Positions 1 through 7,480 of a stretch of 21,116 nt of DNA are shown piece after piece. Each line of letters begins with the position of its first letter. Positions within the stretch are counted from its first letter, which is position 1. This DNA is from Bacteroidales bacterium UBA3663. GTDB lineage: Bacteria > Bacteroidota > Bacteroidia > Bacteroidales > UBA3663. The position numbers were made by a program, and so were the translations under genes. Below the pieces are notes generated by a model, which was not told the origin of the DNA, ran no database searches, and saw only the letters and a list, made by a program, of their open reading frames with translations. Location: assembly GCA_002373755.1 (NCBI GenBank), contig DFJU01000049.1:12123-33238 (forward strand), in the 5' to 3' direction.

Positions 1-16
1 CCTCCCCGAGGGGAGG
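1..16. repeat. GC-rich inverted repeat at the window edge
   Basis: CCTCCC and GGGAGG pair around a CGAG loop, so the first 16 bases form a compact hairpin. It is the outermost element of the non-coding tail downstream of the minus-strand pectin genes. No T-run follows on either strand inside the window, so a terminator role cannot be shown; the left side is cut off by the window edge. Confidence 0.4.
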
Positions 17-73
17 AGTTTGCCCAACTGGACAAAGGTGATTACTTTTTTGTGTTAATGAATCGTGTTAGTA

Positions 74-216
74 TTTAGCGTGAGCGCAGCGAACTTTTAG
101 AGCTTTAGCCCTTAGTGCAACTCCGTTGCATTTGCCACGTCAGCCTTAACGTGAGCGTCAGCGAACTATTAACATGAGCGAAGCGAATATTAGCGCAGCC
201 ATCGGCTGCCATTAAC
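74..216. repeat. Tandem word-and-hairpin repeat array
   Basis: A short word (CTTAAC at 145, ATTAAC at 168, ATTAGC at 189, ATTAAC at 211) recurs every 21-23 bases. Between words sit related GC-rich units: GTGAGCGTCAGCGAAC (151-166), ATGAGCGAAGCGAAT (174-188) and the hairpin GCAGCC-ATC-GGCTGC (195-209). A fourth related unit, GTGAGCGCAGCGAAC, lies at 80-94, and a TGCAA/TTGCA hairpin at 116-130. The array lies directly downstream of the DUF3737 stop codon. The units are too short and too divergent for CRISPR. Role unknown. Confidence 0.65.
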
Positions 217-1057
217 ATTGCGTGACAACGCAATCTTTTGGCTCCTTCTGGTTCTCGTCGATGATGAGTTCGCCGATTTTTCCAGCTACGCGGATATGGC
301 CGGCCGACGGATTCTTGATCGATGTGACATCGCCCTTGATGGTGGCCTCGACGGTGCTGTATTCAAACATCAGGTTGGCATCGGGGCCGAAGGTGCAGTC
401 TTCGAGCACAAGGCCGTCCACGTAGCAGAGCAGCTGTTCGCCCGTCAGGTGGCAGCGCACCAGGCGGATGTTCTTGCCGTACCACGCGAGATATTCGCCG
501 TTCAGTTCGGAGTCGTAGATGGTGACGTTCTCGGCCTCCCAGAAGGCATCCTTCGAGTTGATGACGGCGTTGCGGATGGTGACGTTCTTGGCATACTGGA
601 ATGAATAGTTTCCGTCCTGCCGGTAGTCGGCGATGTCGATGTCCGAGCAGTGCATAAAAAGGTAGTCGGCCTTGGCGATTGTGACGTCGCGCAGACGGAT
701 TTTGGAGCAGTCCCAGAAGGTTTCGAGCGCGTTGGGGAACTGCGTCCGGTTCACCTCGATGCCGGTCATGCGGCGGAACATCTTGGGCGCGTCAACCTGA
801 CAGTCGTTCATCGTGCAGTCGTGGCTGTACCACAACGACGAGCGCGCACTTTCGGCGAAATAAGAATGTTCGACGAGGAACGTCCGACACTCCCAGAACA
901 CGTATTTGCCCTCGAAACGGCAATCGCGCGCAATGATGTTGCCCGACTCCTTAATTGACGACTCGCCCACGTGAATGGTCACGTGGGCAAGTTCGACGTC
1001 ATGTGCTGTGTAGAGCGGCCTCTCGCCGCCAAATTCCTGATTACTTATAAGTTTCAT
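212..1057 (-). CDS. DUF3737 family beta-helix protein
   Basis: The protein has about 281 residues when started at the MKLISNQEF methionine (1057); an in-frame ATG three codons upstream (1066) is also possible. It is built from roughly 20-residue coils, each carrying an aromatic/Cys cluster (FWEC, LWYSHDC, FWDC, LFMHC, FWEAEN, LAWYGKN), as in a right-handed parallel beta-helix. Overall it matches my recollection of the DUF3737 family, whose biochemical function is unknown. It has no signal peptide, so it is probably cytoplasmic. Its start overlaps the end of the polygalacturonase gene by 17 bases, which suggests translational coupling and a shared transcript. The context hints at pectin metabolism, but the family is widespread in bacteria without pectinases, so this link is only inference. 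Confidence 0.8.
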   Translation of the reverse strand: MKLISNQEFGGERPLYTAHDVELAHVTIHVGESSIKESGNIIARDCRFEGKYVFWECRTFLVEHSYFAESARSSLWYSHDCTMNDCQVDAPKMFRRMTGIEVNRTQFPNALETFWDCSKIRLRDVTIAKADYLFMHCSDIDIADYRQDGNYSFQYAKNVTIRNAVINSKDAFWEAENVTIYDSELNGEYLAWYGKNIRLVRCHLTGEQLLCYVDGLVLEDCTFGPDANLMFEYSTVEATIKGDVTSIKNPSAGHIRVAGKIGELIIDENQKEPKDCVVTQC

Positions 1058-2528
1058 ATCTAACATTTTGGGTCTTGATCTGGCTGTCCTTATCGACATC
1101 CTCGCCCTTGACGGTGTAGAACAGTGTGCAGTCCTTCACCTCAACGTCGTGCACGCACTTGCGGCCCACAAGCGGCACGGTCTTCAGACCATAGCGGCAC
1201 TCGCGGCACACTACGCGCTCGATGTGGATGTCCTGCCAATCGGGGGCATAGTCGTTGAGCTTGTAGGTATCCTCCTTGGCCTTCTGCTTTGCCTTCTTCT
1301 TGGCGGTCATTCCAGCCTCGGCCGATGCTCCTGCCTGCTGCTTTTCGAGCATCTTCTTGTAGTTGTTGTCGATGTATGTGCAGTCGAACACGATGGCCTC
1401 ATCCTTGATGTCGTTCATCACGATGTCGTGGCAATAGACCTGGCTGGTGCGTCCACCGCGACCCAGACCGCTCTTGAAGCGCAGACCGACGTCGGTGCCC
1501 GACATGGTGCATCGGCGACAGATAATCTTGTTCATGCCGCCCGAGCAGTCGCTGCCGAAGACGAGACCGCCGTGGGCGTGATAGACGATGTTGTCCTGAA
1601 TCAGCATGTCGGAGCATGGGCCGGCCTCAACGCCTTTTGCGCCCTCACCGCCCTTCAAGCAGATGCCGTCGTCGCCCGCATCGACAATGCAGTTGACCAC
1701 GAGCGCGGTCTGGACATTGGCCAAGTCGATGGCGTCACCGTTCTGCGCGTTCCATGGGCAGCGTACCGTGATGCCGTCCAGAATGACATTCTTGCACTTG
1801 ACCGGATGAACGTGGAATCGTGGCGAATTCTGTGCCGTAAAGCCCTCGAACAGAATGTTTTCCGACTTCGTGATGCGGATCAGGTCGTTGCGCAGGCCCT
1901 CCTCCTTGGTGGCAGCCTTGGCGGTGTCGCCCTTCACGAGGTTGATGTTCTTGAAGTTCTTCAGGTTGAACGGCATCCAGAGGTCGCCCTTCGGCGTGAT
2001 GTAGCCGCCCAAGCGGTTGAATGCCTTCCATTCCGAATCGCTGTTCTTGTTGCGCTTGGCCGGACGCCAATATTTTCCGTTGCCGTCCAAAGTTCCCTTG
2101 CCCGTGATGCTCACGTCGTGCAGTTCTGTACCGCCGATGAGAGGCAGGAAACGGCCCTTGTCGTCGCCGTCGTCGAACAGAATCTTTTCGGGCGAGAAGA
2201 TGACCAACGCATTGGCCTCAAGGTGCAGGTCGATGTTGCTTTTAAGTTCGATGGGACCCGTCAGCCACACGCCGGCAGGGACGATGAGGTGGCCGCCGCC
2301 CTTCTTGCTCAGGGCATTGATGCCCTTGCGGAACGCATCGGTGCAGAGATCGACGCCATTGCCCACAGCGCCGAAATCGGTCAACTTCATGGTCAAATCG
2401 GGGATGACAGGTGCCTTGACCTGCTCCAGTTCGACAGGCAGATCGGTGTAGTGCGACGAATAGTCACGCTGTGCAAAGATGGTCGTAAAGCAGGCAAATA
2501 GCAAAGCAAAGCTGGAAAATAACTTCAT
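1041..2528 (-). CDS. Secreted GH28 polygalacturonase
   Basis: This 495-residue protein starts with a signal peptide (residues 1-19, ending TTIFA). It then shows glycoside hydrolase family 28 features: LTDFGAVGNG near residue 50, NGD at 263-265, the catalytic pair D286-D287 in DAGDDG, H319 in HAHGG, and R350-F351-K352 (LRFKS, the RIK-type substrate-binding motif). GH28 enzymes hydrolyse alpha-1,4 links of galacturonan by inversion. The HGG order and FGSD segment resemble exo-acting or rhamnogalacturonan-type members more than fungal endo-enzymes, but substrate mode cannot be fixed from sequence. A Lys/Ala-rich insert (about 393-420) looks like a surface loop. It lies 55 bases after the inositol-phosphatase gene and overlaps the DUF3737 gene. 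A pectin methylesterase 2.4 kb away on the other strand would supply de-esterified substrate. Confidence 0.9.
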   Translation of the reverse strand: MKLFSSFALLFACFTTIFAQRDYSSHYTDLPVELEQVKAPVIPDLTMKLTDFGAVGNGVDLCTDAFRKGINALSKKGGGHLIVPAGVWLTGPIELKSNIDLHLEANALVIFSPEKILFDDGDDKGRFLPLIGGTELHDVSITGKGTLDGNGKYWRPAKRNKNSDSEWKAFNRLGGYITPKGDLWMPFNLKNFKNINLVKGDTAKAATKEEGLRNDLIRITKSENILFEGFTAQNSPRFHVHPVKCKNVILDGITVRCPWNAQNGDAIDLANVQTALVVNCIVDAGDDGICLKGGEGAKGVEAGPCSDMLIQDNIVYHAHGGLVFGSDCSGGMNKIICRRCTMSGTDVGLRFKSGLGRGGRTSQVYCHDIVMNDIKDEAIVFDCTYIDNNYKKMLEKQQAGASAEAGMTAKKKAKQKAKEDTYKLNDYAPDWQDIHIERVVCRECRYGLKTVPLVGRKCVHDVEVKDCTLFYTVKGEDVDKDSQIKTQNVRYETYK

Positions 2529-2583
2529 ACCTTAATAATGATTAAAATAGATTTTGTATAATTTGAGTTATGTTTTTTTGACG

Positions 2584-3387
2584 TCAGACGTTCTTGTTCA
2601 ACCGTTCATAGATTTGTTCGACGATTGCCTTGTTGCCGGCCACAATCGACACGTGGCGGTCGTTGCGGAATGGACGAACCACGCCGCCGGCCTCTTCGAC
2701 GATGAGCGCGCCGGCACAGGCATCCCAAGGCTTCAGGTCGAGCTCCCAATAGCCGTCGAGCAGACCGCAGGCCACGCAGCAGAGGTCGTAGGCCGCAGAA
2801 CCCATGCGCCGAATGCCGCGCACGTCGGGAATGATGGCGACGGCATTGTCGAGGTTGTTCAACGGGTTGGTGCGCTTGTCGTAGGGGAATCCGGTGGCCA
2901 GGACGCATTCGCCGAGGTCGGTCTTGTGCGCTACGCGAATAAATCGGCCGTTCCAGCTTGCGCCCTCGCCCTTCACTGCGCTGAACAGCTCGTCGAAGAA
3001 CGGCACATAGACCACGCCCACGACCGTCTCGCCCTTATAGCGCACGCCGATGCTCACACAGAAGATGGGCAGTCCCTGGCTGTAGTTGTTCGTGCCGTCC
3101 AGCGGGTCGATGACCCACTCCCATTCGGCATCGGCACTGGCATTGTGCGCACCACTCTCTTCGGCCAGCACGTTGTGGTCGGGATAATGGCTGGCCACGC
3201 GCTCCAGCAGCATTGCCTCGCACGCCTTGTCAACCTCGGTCACAACGTCATAGACCGTCGATTTCGTGGTCATCTGCAAATTCTGTGAACGGAACTTCTC
3301 GCGTTGGATATGACCCGCCTCCATCGCCCAGTCAACCGCGTGGCGAAGGATGTCGTGCAGGTCTGGATTCTCCTTTTTTCGATACAT
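2584..3387 (-). CDS. Inositol monophosphatase family protein
   Basis: The 267-residue protein carries the metal-dependent phosphatase motifs of the IMPase/FIG superfamily: DVVTEVDK (47-54), E76-E77 in AEES, the signature WVIDPLDGTNN (91-101, metal ligands D94 and D97) and WDACAGALIVEEAGG (221-235, with D222). Such enzymes hydrolyse inositol-1-phosphate or related sugar and nucleotide monophosphates in the cytoplasm with Mg2+. Substrates cannot be separated by sequence alone; SuhB-like and CysQ-like functions are both possible. It has the usual family length and no signal peptide. It is the first gene of the minus-strand group, read from a promoter region shared with the divergent mtaB gene. 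A functional link to the downstream pectinase is not evident. Confidence 0.88.
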   Translation of the reverse strand: MYRKKENPDLHDILRHAVDWAMEAGHIQREKFRSQNLQMTTKSTVYDVVTEVDKACEAMLLERVASHYPDHNVLAEESGAHNASADAEWEWVIDPLDGTNNYSQGLPIFCVSIGVRYKGETVVGVVYVPFFDELFSAVKGEGASWNGRFIRVAHKTDLGECVLATGFPYDKRTNPLNNLDNAVAIIPDVRGIRRMGSAAYDLCCVACGLLDGYWELDLKPWDACAGALIVEEAGGVVRPFRNDRHVSIVAGNKAIVEQIYERLNKNV

Positions 3388-3407
3388 AGATTTCAGTTTT
3401 AGAGCCG

Positions 3408-3415
3408 CAAATTTA
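3408..3415 (-). promoter_or_regulatory. Bacteroidetes-type -7 box, phosphatase gene
   Basis: On the minus strand TAAATTTG fits the Bacteroidetes -7 consensus TAnnTTTG and is followed by GCGG. It lies about 20 bases upstream of the phosphatase start codon. No convincing TTTG -33 element is visible at the usual distance, so this is a candidate only. Confidence 0.45.
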
Positions 3416-3488
3416 GTGATTATTTGGCAAATAGGCTACAGCCCCCGACCTTTTTTGGAGCAATCGCGCGTAAATTGTCGGAATTGGT

Positions 3489-3498
3489 TATCTTTGCA
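3489..3498 (+). promoter_or_regulatory. Bacteroidetes-type -7 box for mtaB
   Basis: TATCTTTGCA matches the extended Bacteroidetes -7 consensus TAnnTTTG with the common trailing CA. It ends only 7 bases before the first possible mtaB ATG (3505) and 16 before the second (3514). The leader is therefore extremely short, which favours the second ATG. The -33 element is weak. Confidence 0.6.
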
Positions 3499-3504
3499 CG
3501 TTAA

Positions 3505-4842
3505 ATGCTGATTATGTATCAAGACAAAACCGTCGCTTACTACACTTTAGGATGCCGTTTGAACTTTGCCGAGAGCTCCACATTGGCCTACCGCTTGGAG
3601 CAGCTCGGCTTTCGTCGTGTCAAGGCGGGCGATGTGGCCGATGGTGCCGACCTGCTTGTGGTCAACACCTGCGCCGTGACCGAACAGGCCACAGCCAAGT
3701 GCCGCCAGCAGATACGCAAGCTGATACGCGAAAATCCGCACGCATTCGTCGTCGTGACTGGCTGCTACGCGCAGATCGAGCCAAAACAGCTGGCCGACAG
3801 CGTGGGCGGCATCGACCTCATCGTCGGCACCGAATTCAAGGGTGAGAACATCGCATCGATGCTGGGCGACCTCTCGAAGCACGACGAGGCGCAGACGGTC
3901 ACTACGCGGTTTCAGGAGATTCACACCTTCCACGCAAGCTGCTCGGCCGACGACCGCACCCGCCACTTCCTCAAGGTGCAGGACGGCTGCGACTATTTCT
4001 GCACCTACTGCACCATCCCGATGGCACGCGGCCGCAGCCGCAATCCGCACATCGCCGACATCGTTGCCCAGGCGCGCGCCGTGGCCGAGAAGGGCGGATG
4101 CGAAATCGTGCTCACAGGCGTCAACATCGGCGATTTCGGACGTTCGACGGGCGAGGATTTCTTCTCGCTGTGCCGCGCCCTTGACGAGGTGGACGGCATC
4201 GACCGCTACCGCATCGGCAGCATCGAACCCAACCTCCTGACCGACGACATGATCCGCTGGATTGCGGCCGATGCCCATCGGTTCGCGCCCCACTTCCACA
4301 TCCCGCTCCAGGCCGGCAGCGACGAGGTGTTGCGGCTGATGCGCCGACGCTACGACACTGCGCTGTTCCGCCAGAAAATCGAATTCATCAAGCGGCTTAT
4401 GCCCGATGCCTTCATCGGCGTCGATGTGATGGCCGGAATGCGCGGCGAGACGCCCGAACTGTTCGACAAGGCACTGCAATTCATTGATTCTCTGCCCGTC
4501 ACGCAGCTGCACCCGTTCACCTACAGCGAGCGCAGCGGCACCAAGGCATTGGACATCAAGCCCGTCGTCCCCGTGCCCGAACGCCACGAACGCACCGCGC
4601 GCCTTGTCGCCCTCTCCGAACGCAAGCTACGCGAATTCTACACCTCGCAGATGGGCACGCGCCGCACCGTCCTCTGGGAACAGCCTGCCGAGGGCCGTCC
4701 GATGCACGGATTCACCGAAAACTACATCCGCGTGGAGGCTCCCTATCGGCCGGAACTCATCAACGTCTGCACCGAGGTCACGTTGGGTTCGACGTTGTCC
4801 GAAAGCTCGCAGGGACCGGTCATCCCGATGGACGACCTGTAG
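3505..4842 (+). CDS. mtaB: tRNA t6A37 methylthiotransferase MtaB
   Basis: The 445-residue enzyme is a radical SAM methylthiotransferase. The N-terminal domain has three conserved cysteines (C17 in YTLGCRLN, C56 in NTCAVTE, C87 in TGCYAQ) that bind the auxiliary 4Fe-4S cluster. The radical SAM motif CDYFCTYC (C162, C166, C169) follows, then a C-terminal TRAM-like RNA-binding region. MtaB converts t6A at position 37 of ANN-decoding tRNAs to ms2t6A. LGCRLN and CTIPMARGRSR favour MtaB over MiaB or RimO. The second ATG at 3514 (MYQDKTVAYYTLGC) may be the true start because the promoter box is so close. The stop codon overlaps a 22-base palindrome. The gene is divergent from the phosphatase gene, and the pectinesterase lies 111 bases downstream. 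Confidence 0.93.
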   Translation: MLIMYQDKTVAYYTLGCRLNFAESSTLAYRLEQLGFRRVKAGDVADGADLLVVNTCAVTEQATAKCRQQIRKLIRENPHAFVVVTGCYAQIEPKQLADSVGGIDLIVGTEFKGENIASMLGDLSKHDEAQTVTTRFQEIHTFHASCSADDRTRHFLKVQDGCDYFCTYCTIPMARGRSRNPHIADIVAQARAVAEKGGCEIVLTGVNIGDFGRSTGEDFFSLCRALDEVDGIDRYRIGSIEPNLLTDDMIRWIAADAHRFAPHFHIPLQAGSDEVLRLMRRRYDTALFRQKIEFIKRLMPDAFIGVDVMAGMRGETPELFDKALQFIDSLPVTQLHPFTYSERSGTKALDIKPVVPVPERHERTARLVALSERKLREFYTSQMGTRRTVLWEQPAEGRPMHGFTENYIRVEAPYRPELINVCTEVTLGSTLSESSQGPVIPMDDL

Positions 4843-4863
4843 AGACGTTTCATGAAACGTCTC
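4842..4863. repeat. 22-base perfect palindrome at the mtaB stop
   Basis: GAGACGTTTCA is followed immediately by its exact reverse complement. The left arm begins at the last base of the mtaB stop codon. There is no T-run, so it is not a classical intrinsic terminator. It could form an RNA hairpin, be bound by a dimeric protein, or be a dispersed palindromic repeat. It also contains the ATG of a spurious upstream start for the pectinesterase frame. Confidence 0.75.
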
Positions 4864-4907
4864 AGTAACGACAAAAGAATTGAAAACCAGCAGAATATCA
4901 CCCAAAC

Positions 4908-4932
4908 AGGGACGTCGCGATACGGCGGCCCT
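4908..4932. repeat. Imperfect hairpin in the mtaB-pectinesterase spacer
   Basis: AGGG-A-CGTCG pairs with CGGCG-G-CCCT around a five-base CGATA loop, giving nine pairs (one G-T wobble) and one mismatch. It lies 44 bases after the palindrome and 21 bases before the pectinesterase start. It could be a partly decayed palindromic repeat or affect ribosome access. No function can be assigned. Confidence 0.5.
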
Positions 4933-4953
4933 ACAACAAATCAATTAAATACA

Positions 4954-6801
4954 ATGAGAAAAATACTGTTAGCCATTTTTGCAGCGTTGGCTCTGACCGG
5001 CACATCGGCCATAGCCCAAACTTACGACCTCGTGGTTGCCAAAGACGGCTCAGGCGACTTCGACAACATCCAGGACGCCATCATCGCCATCCGCGACTAC
5101 AAGCCCGAAGGCCGCCAGCGCATCCTGGTAAAGAAGGGCATCTACGAAGAGAAAATCATCGTGCCGAGCTACAAGACGAACATCTCGCTCATCGGCGAAG
5201 ACCGCGACAGCACCATCATCGTGTGGCACGACCACGGCAACATGTACACGCCGACGGGTTGGCCGGCTTTCACATTGGCCGACGAAAAACAGGCACAGGC
5301 CGACGGTCAGGCCAAGAAAGGCCGCAAGATCGGCACCTTCCAGAGCTACACCATCCGCGTCGATGGCCTCGGCTTCGAGTGCGAGAACATGACAATCTCG
5401 AACGATGCAATGAGCTACTGGAACAAGGGCTGGTGGGAGTCGCGTAGCAATGCCAACGGCGTGGCGCAGGCCGTCGCCGTACACATCGAGGCCGACCAGA
5501 CGGTGTTCCGCAACTGCCGTCTGCTGGGCTTCCAGGACACCGTCTTCAACGGCAACGAGGACAGCCGACAGGTCTTCTACAAATGCTACATCGAGGGCAC
5601 GGTCGATTTCCTGTTCGGCCCCGCCACATGCTGGTTCGAGGAGTGCGAGATCCACGCCATCAGCAACGGCTACCTGACCGCCGCCTCCACTCCGGCCAAC
5701 CATCCGTTTGGCTACGTCTTCTACCGCTGCAAGGTGACGGCCGACCCGCATGTGACACGCGAATACCTCGGCCGCCCGTGGCGCAACTGGGCGTCGGTCA
5801 TCTGGCGCGAATGTGAACTGCCGGCAGCCATCGCCCCCGAAGGCTGGCACAACTGGAGCGACCCCGCACGCGAAAAGACGGCCCGATATTACGAAAGCAA
5901 GTGCACCGGCCCAGGTGCCGACCTCTCGAAGCGCGTCGGCTGGATGCGACAGCTCACACAGCACGAATCGAACGAACTGAAGGCGCGCAAGGTGCTGACC
6001 CGTCCGGGCGAACGGTGGAACTCGAACTTCCTGCCCGCCAACTTCTACGACCTGCATTTTGCCTTCTGCGACGAGCATCTGGAGAAGGGCACGCCATACG
6101 TCGGCGGCACACTCGAACCCAAGACGTTGCCCGACGATGTCACATCGGCCACAGAACCGCTCGTGATGAACTTCAAGGAGGTCGATTGCACGACGTTCGT
6201 CGAATATATGTCGGCCGCAATGCTTGGCCGCGTCTATGATCCGACCGACCCGAACGACTCGATCATGAAGCGTTTCGTGCAGGCTCTGCGCTATCGCGGC
6301 GGCCGACGTGGCAACTACGCGACCCGCAAGCATTATGCGTCCGACTGGATCCGAGACAACGAGGCCCAGGGCCTGCTCACCGAGATCACCGCGACGTTGC
6401 CATCGGCCAAGAAGCAGACCAAGAAAATCGACTACATGAGCACGCACCGCGACGCCTATCCGCAGTTGGCAGCCTCCGACTCGCTCGTGCGCGAAATCGA
6501 GGCGATTGAGGCGGAGCTGTCGGCCACATCCACATGGTACGTGCCCAAAGACCAGATTCGTAAGACCTACGACATGCTCCAGGCGGGCGACATCGTGATG
6601 TTCACCTACAAGAAGAAGGGGCTCGACATCTTCCACATGGGCTTCGTCTGGTGGCCCGACCGCGAGTACAGCGAACCGACCCTGCTACATGCATCGAGCA
6701 CCGCTGGCCGCGTCACCATCAGCGGCATCCCATTGGCCGAATATGCCCAGAGCATCGATGCCTGCAGCGGAATCCGCGTAGTAAGGCTAAAGGTGGAGTG
6801 A
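4954..6801 (+). CDS. Secreted pectin methylesterase (CE8) fused to DUF1460
   Basis: The start chosen is MRKILLAIFA, because it begins a clean signal peptide (cleavage near AIAQ, residue 22); the frame stays open for 34 codons upstream but that part is not protein-like. Residues 25-350 are a carbohydrate esterase family 8 pectinesterase beta-helix with QDT (D195), GTVDFLFG (D218) and LGRPW (R274) as catalytic residues. It removes methyl esters from galacturonan. Residues about 360-612 match my recollection of DUF1460, a cysteine-hydrolase-like (NlpC/P60-fold) domain: GTPYVGGTLE, DCTTFVE (presumed nucleophile C412), LQAGDIVMF and HMGFV (H561). DUF1460 is annotated as amidase-like; its role on a pectinase is unknown. 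At 615 residues it is nearly twice the length of a single-domain CE8. It probably acts in the periplasm or at the cell surface. Confidence 0.9.
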   Translation: MRKILLAIFAALALTGTSAIAQTYDLVVAKDGSGDFDNIQDAIIAIRDYKPEGRQRILVKKGIYEEKIIVPSYKTNISLIGEDRDSTIIVWHDHGNMYTPTGWPAFTLADEKQAQADGQAKKGRKIGTFQSYTIRVDGLGFECENMTISNDAMSYWNKGWWESRSNANGVAQAVAVHIEADQTVFRNCRLLGFQDTVFNGNEDSRQVFYKCYIEGTVDFLFGPATCWFEECEIHAISNGYLTAASTPANHPFGYVFYRCKVTADPHVTREYLGRPWRNWASVIWRECELPAAIAPEGWHNWSDPAREKTARYYESKCTGPGADLSKRVGWMRQLTQHESNELKARKVLTRPGERWNSNFLPANFYDLHFAFCDEHLEKGTPYVGGTLEPKTLPDDVTSATEPLVMNFKEVDCTTFVEYMSAAMLGRVYDPTDPNDSIMKRFVQALRYRGGRRGNYATRKHYASDWIRDNEAQGLLTEITATLPSAKKQTKKIDYMSTHRDAYPQLAASDSLVREIEAIEAELSATSTWYVPKDQIRKTYDMLQAGDIVMFTYKKKGLDIFHMGFVWWPDREYSEPTLLHASSTAGRVTISGIPLAEYAQSIDACSGIRVVRLKVE

Positions 6802-6812
6802 AGTCTATCAAT

Positions 6813-6838
6813 GTCTCCCTGTTTAGGGAGGCTTTTTT
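6813..6838 (+). terminator. Intrinsic terminator after the pectinesterase
   Basis: GTCTCCCT (6813-6820) pairs with AGGGAGGC (6825-6832) over eight base pairs, including one G-T wobble, around a GTTT loop. A run of six T follows at once. It begins 12 bases after the stop codon. Confidence 0.88.
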
Positions 6839-6910
6839 GTTTTTGGACATAAATGAATGGAGTGGGATGGGGCGAAATAAATGCAGGAAAATCACATTTC
6901 TTGCAAAATT

Positions 6911-6963
6911 ATAAAGTATACTTGAAAATATTTCACGATTTTGATAAAGTATAGTTGAAAATA
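6911..6963. repeat. Two 20-base direct repeats, 33 bases apart
   Basis: ATAAAGTATACTTGAAAATA (6911-6930) recurs at 6944-6963 with one change (C to G). The first copy contains the perfect palindrome AAGTATACTT. A 33-base period is about three helical turns, so two bound proteins would face the same side of DNA, as in an operator. However, the repeats lie between two convergent gene ends, so no obvious promoter is being controlled. Confidence 0.6.
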
Positions 6964-6981
6964 AATTCCCAACCTCTCCCC

Positions 6982-7059
6982 CATTCTATGCCGTTATCGG
7001 CAAGAAATATCCCCGAAAGTCGCGTGGTGAGTGACTTTCGGGGAAATGAACATAGAATG
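6982..7059. repeat. Nested inverted repeats between convergent genes
   Basis: The outer arms CATTCTATG (6982-6990) and CATAGAATG (7051-7059) are exact complements. Inside, CCCCGAAAGTC (7011-7021) and GACTTTCGGGG (7033-7043) form an 11-pair stem around an 11-base loop. The structure abuts the stop codon of the minus-strand lipoprotein gene and may act as its transcript end, although no clear T-run follows. The inner hairpin resembles the one at 10510-10548. Confidence 0.7.
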
Positions 7060-7060
7060 T

Positions 7061-7426
7061 TTATCGAACTTTCTTCCCATTTTGGTCTAATGCCGTTTTA
7101 TAAGTCCAATGAACAAACGGAATATCATAATTATAATCAACTTGATAGTAATCTCCCTGTTTTTGCTTTATCGTTATAATGCTACCTTTTTCCATTCTTC
7201 CCGCATTTCCGAGATAAAACATTCTCATGGCGGATTCATTGTCCCCTTTCCTGATATAGCGTCTGAGTAATTGTGCATTCGACGGACTGTCCGCTGCGGG
7301 ACAATCCTCAACAAGCCGAATCTTGTCTCCAACATCATAACTGGAGCCACAAGCGGAAAAAATTATAATCATACAAAGAGTTGACATCATTTTTGAAAAA
7401 AGTGTCATAGAAAAAGTCTTTTTCAT
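7061..7426 (-). CDS. Small putative lipoprotein, unknown function
   Basis: The protein has 121 residues when started at MKKTFSMTLF, which gives a proper signal peptide; the longer frame starting at 7456 adds ten non-signal residues. The lipobox is IFSAC with lipidated C26. The mature part (GDKIRLVEDCP near 33-43, then MEKGSIITIKQKQGDYYQVDYNYD) has the feel of a small beta-rich SH3-like domain, but I recognise no family. It lies 54 bases downstream of the SHOCT-domain gene on the same strand and may share its transcript. Base composition is much AT-richer than the pectin and rnf genes, so it may be acquired. Its product would be anchored to the inner or outer membrane. Confidence 0.72.
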   Translation of the reverse strand: MKKTFSMTLFSKMMSTLCMIIIFSACGSSYDVGDKIRLVEDCPAADSPSNAQLLRRYIRKGDNESAMRMFYLGNAGRMEKGSIITIKQKQGDYYQVDYNYDIPFVHWTYKTALDQNGKKVR

Positions 7427-7480
7427 ATTCGTAAAAATTAGGTAATTAATAAACATGGACTTTTTGTAATCAGATTTAGA

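Noticed and set aside
74..216. CRISPR-like periodicity of about 22 bases
   Set aside because: Units are shorter than CRISPR repeats, diverge from each other, have no unique spacers, and no cas gene is present.
1068..2501. 477-codon open frame on the plus strand
   Set aside because: Antisense to the polygalacturonase; no start context or domain.
3547..4587. 346-codon open frame on the minus strand
   Set aside because: Antisense to mtaB, a clearly conserved gene.
4852..4953. Upstream start for the pectinesterase frame
   Set aside because: The ATG lies inside the palindrome, and the added 34 residues precede a perfect signal peptide, so they are very unlikely to be translated.
5050..6636. 528-codon open frame on the minus strand
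   Set aside because: It is antisense to the pectinesterase, whose signal peptide and catalytic motifs are clear. No recognisable domain in the antisense product.
6955..7179. 74-codon plus-strand open frame
   Set aside because: It runs through the nested inverted repeats and into the lipoprotein gene on the other strand, so it is a by-product of the repeat.
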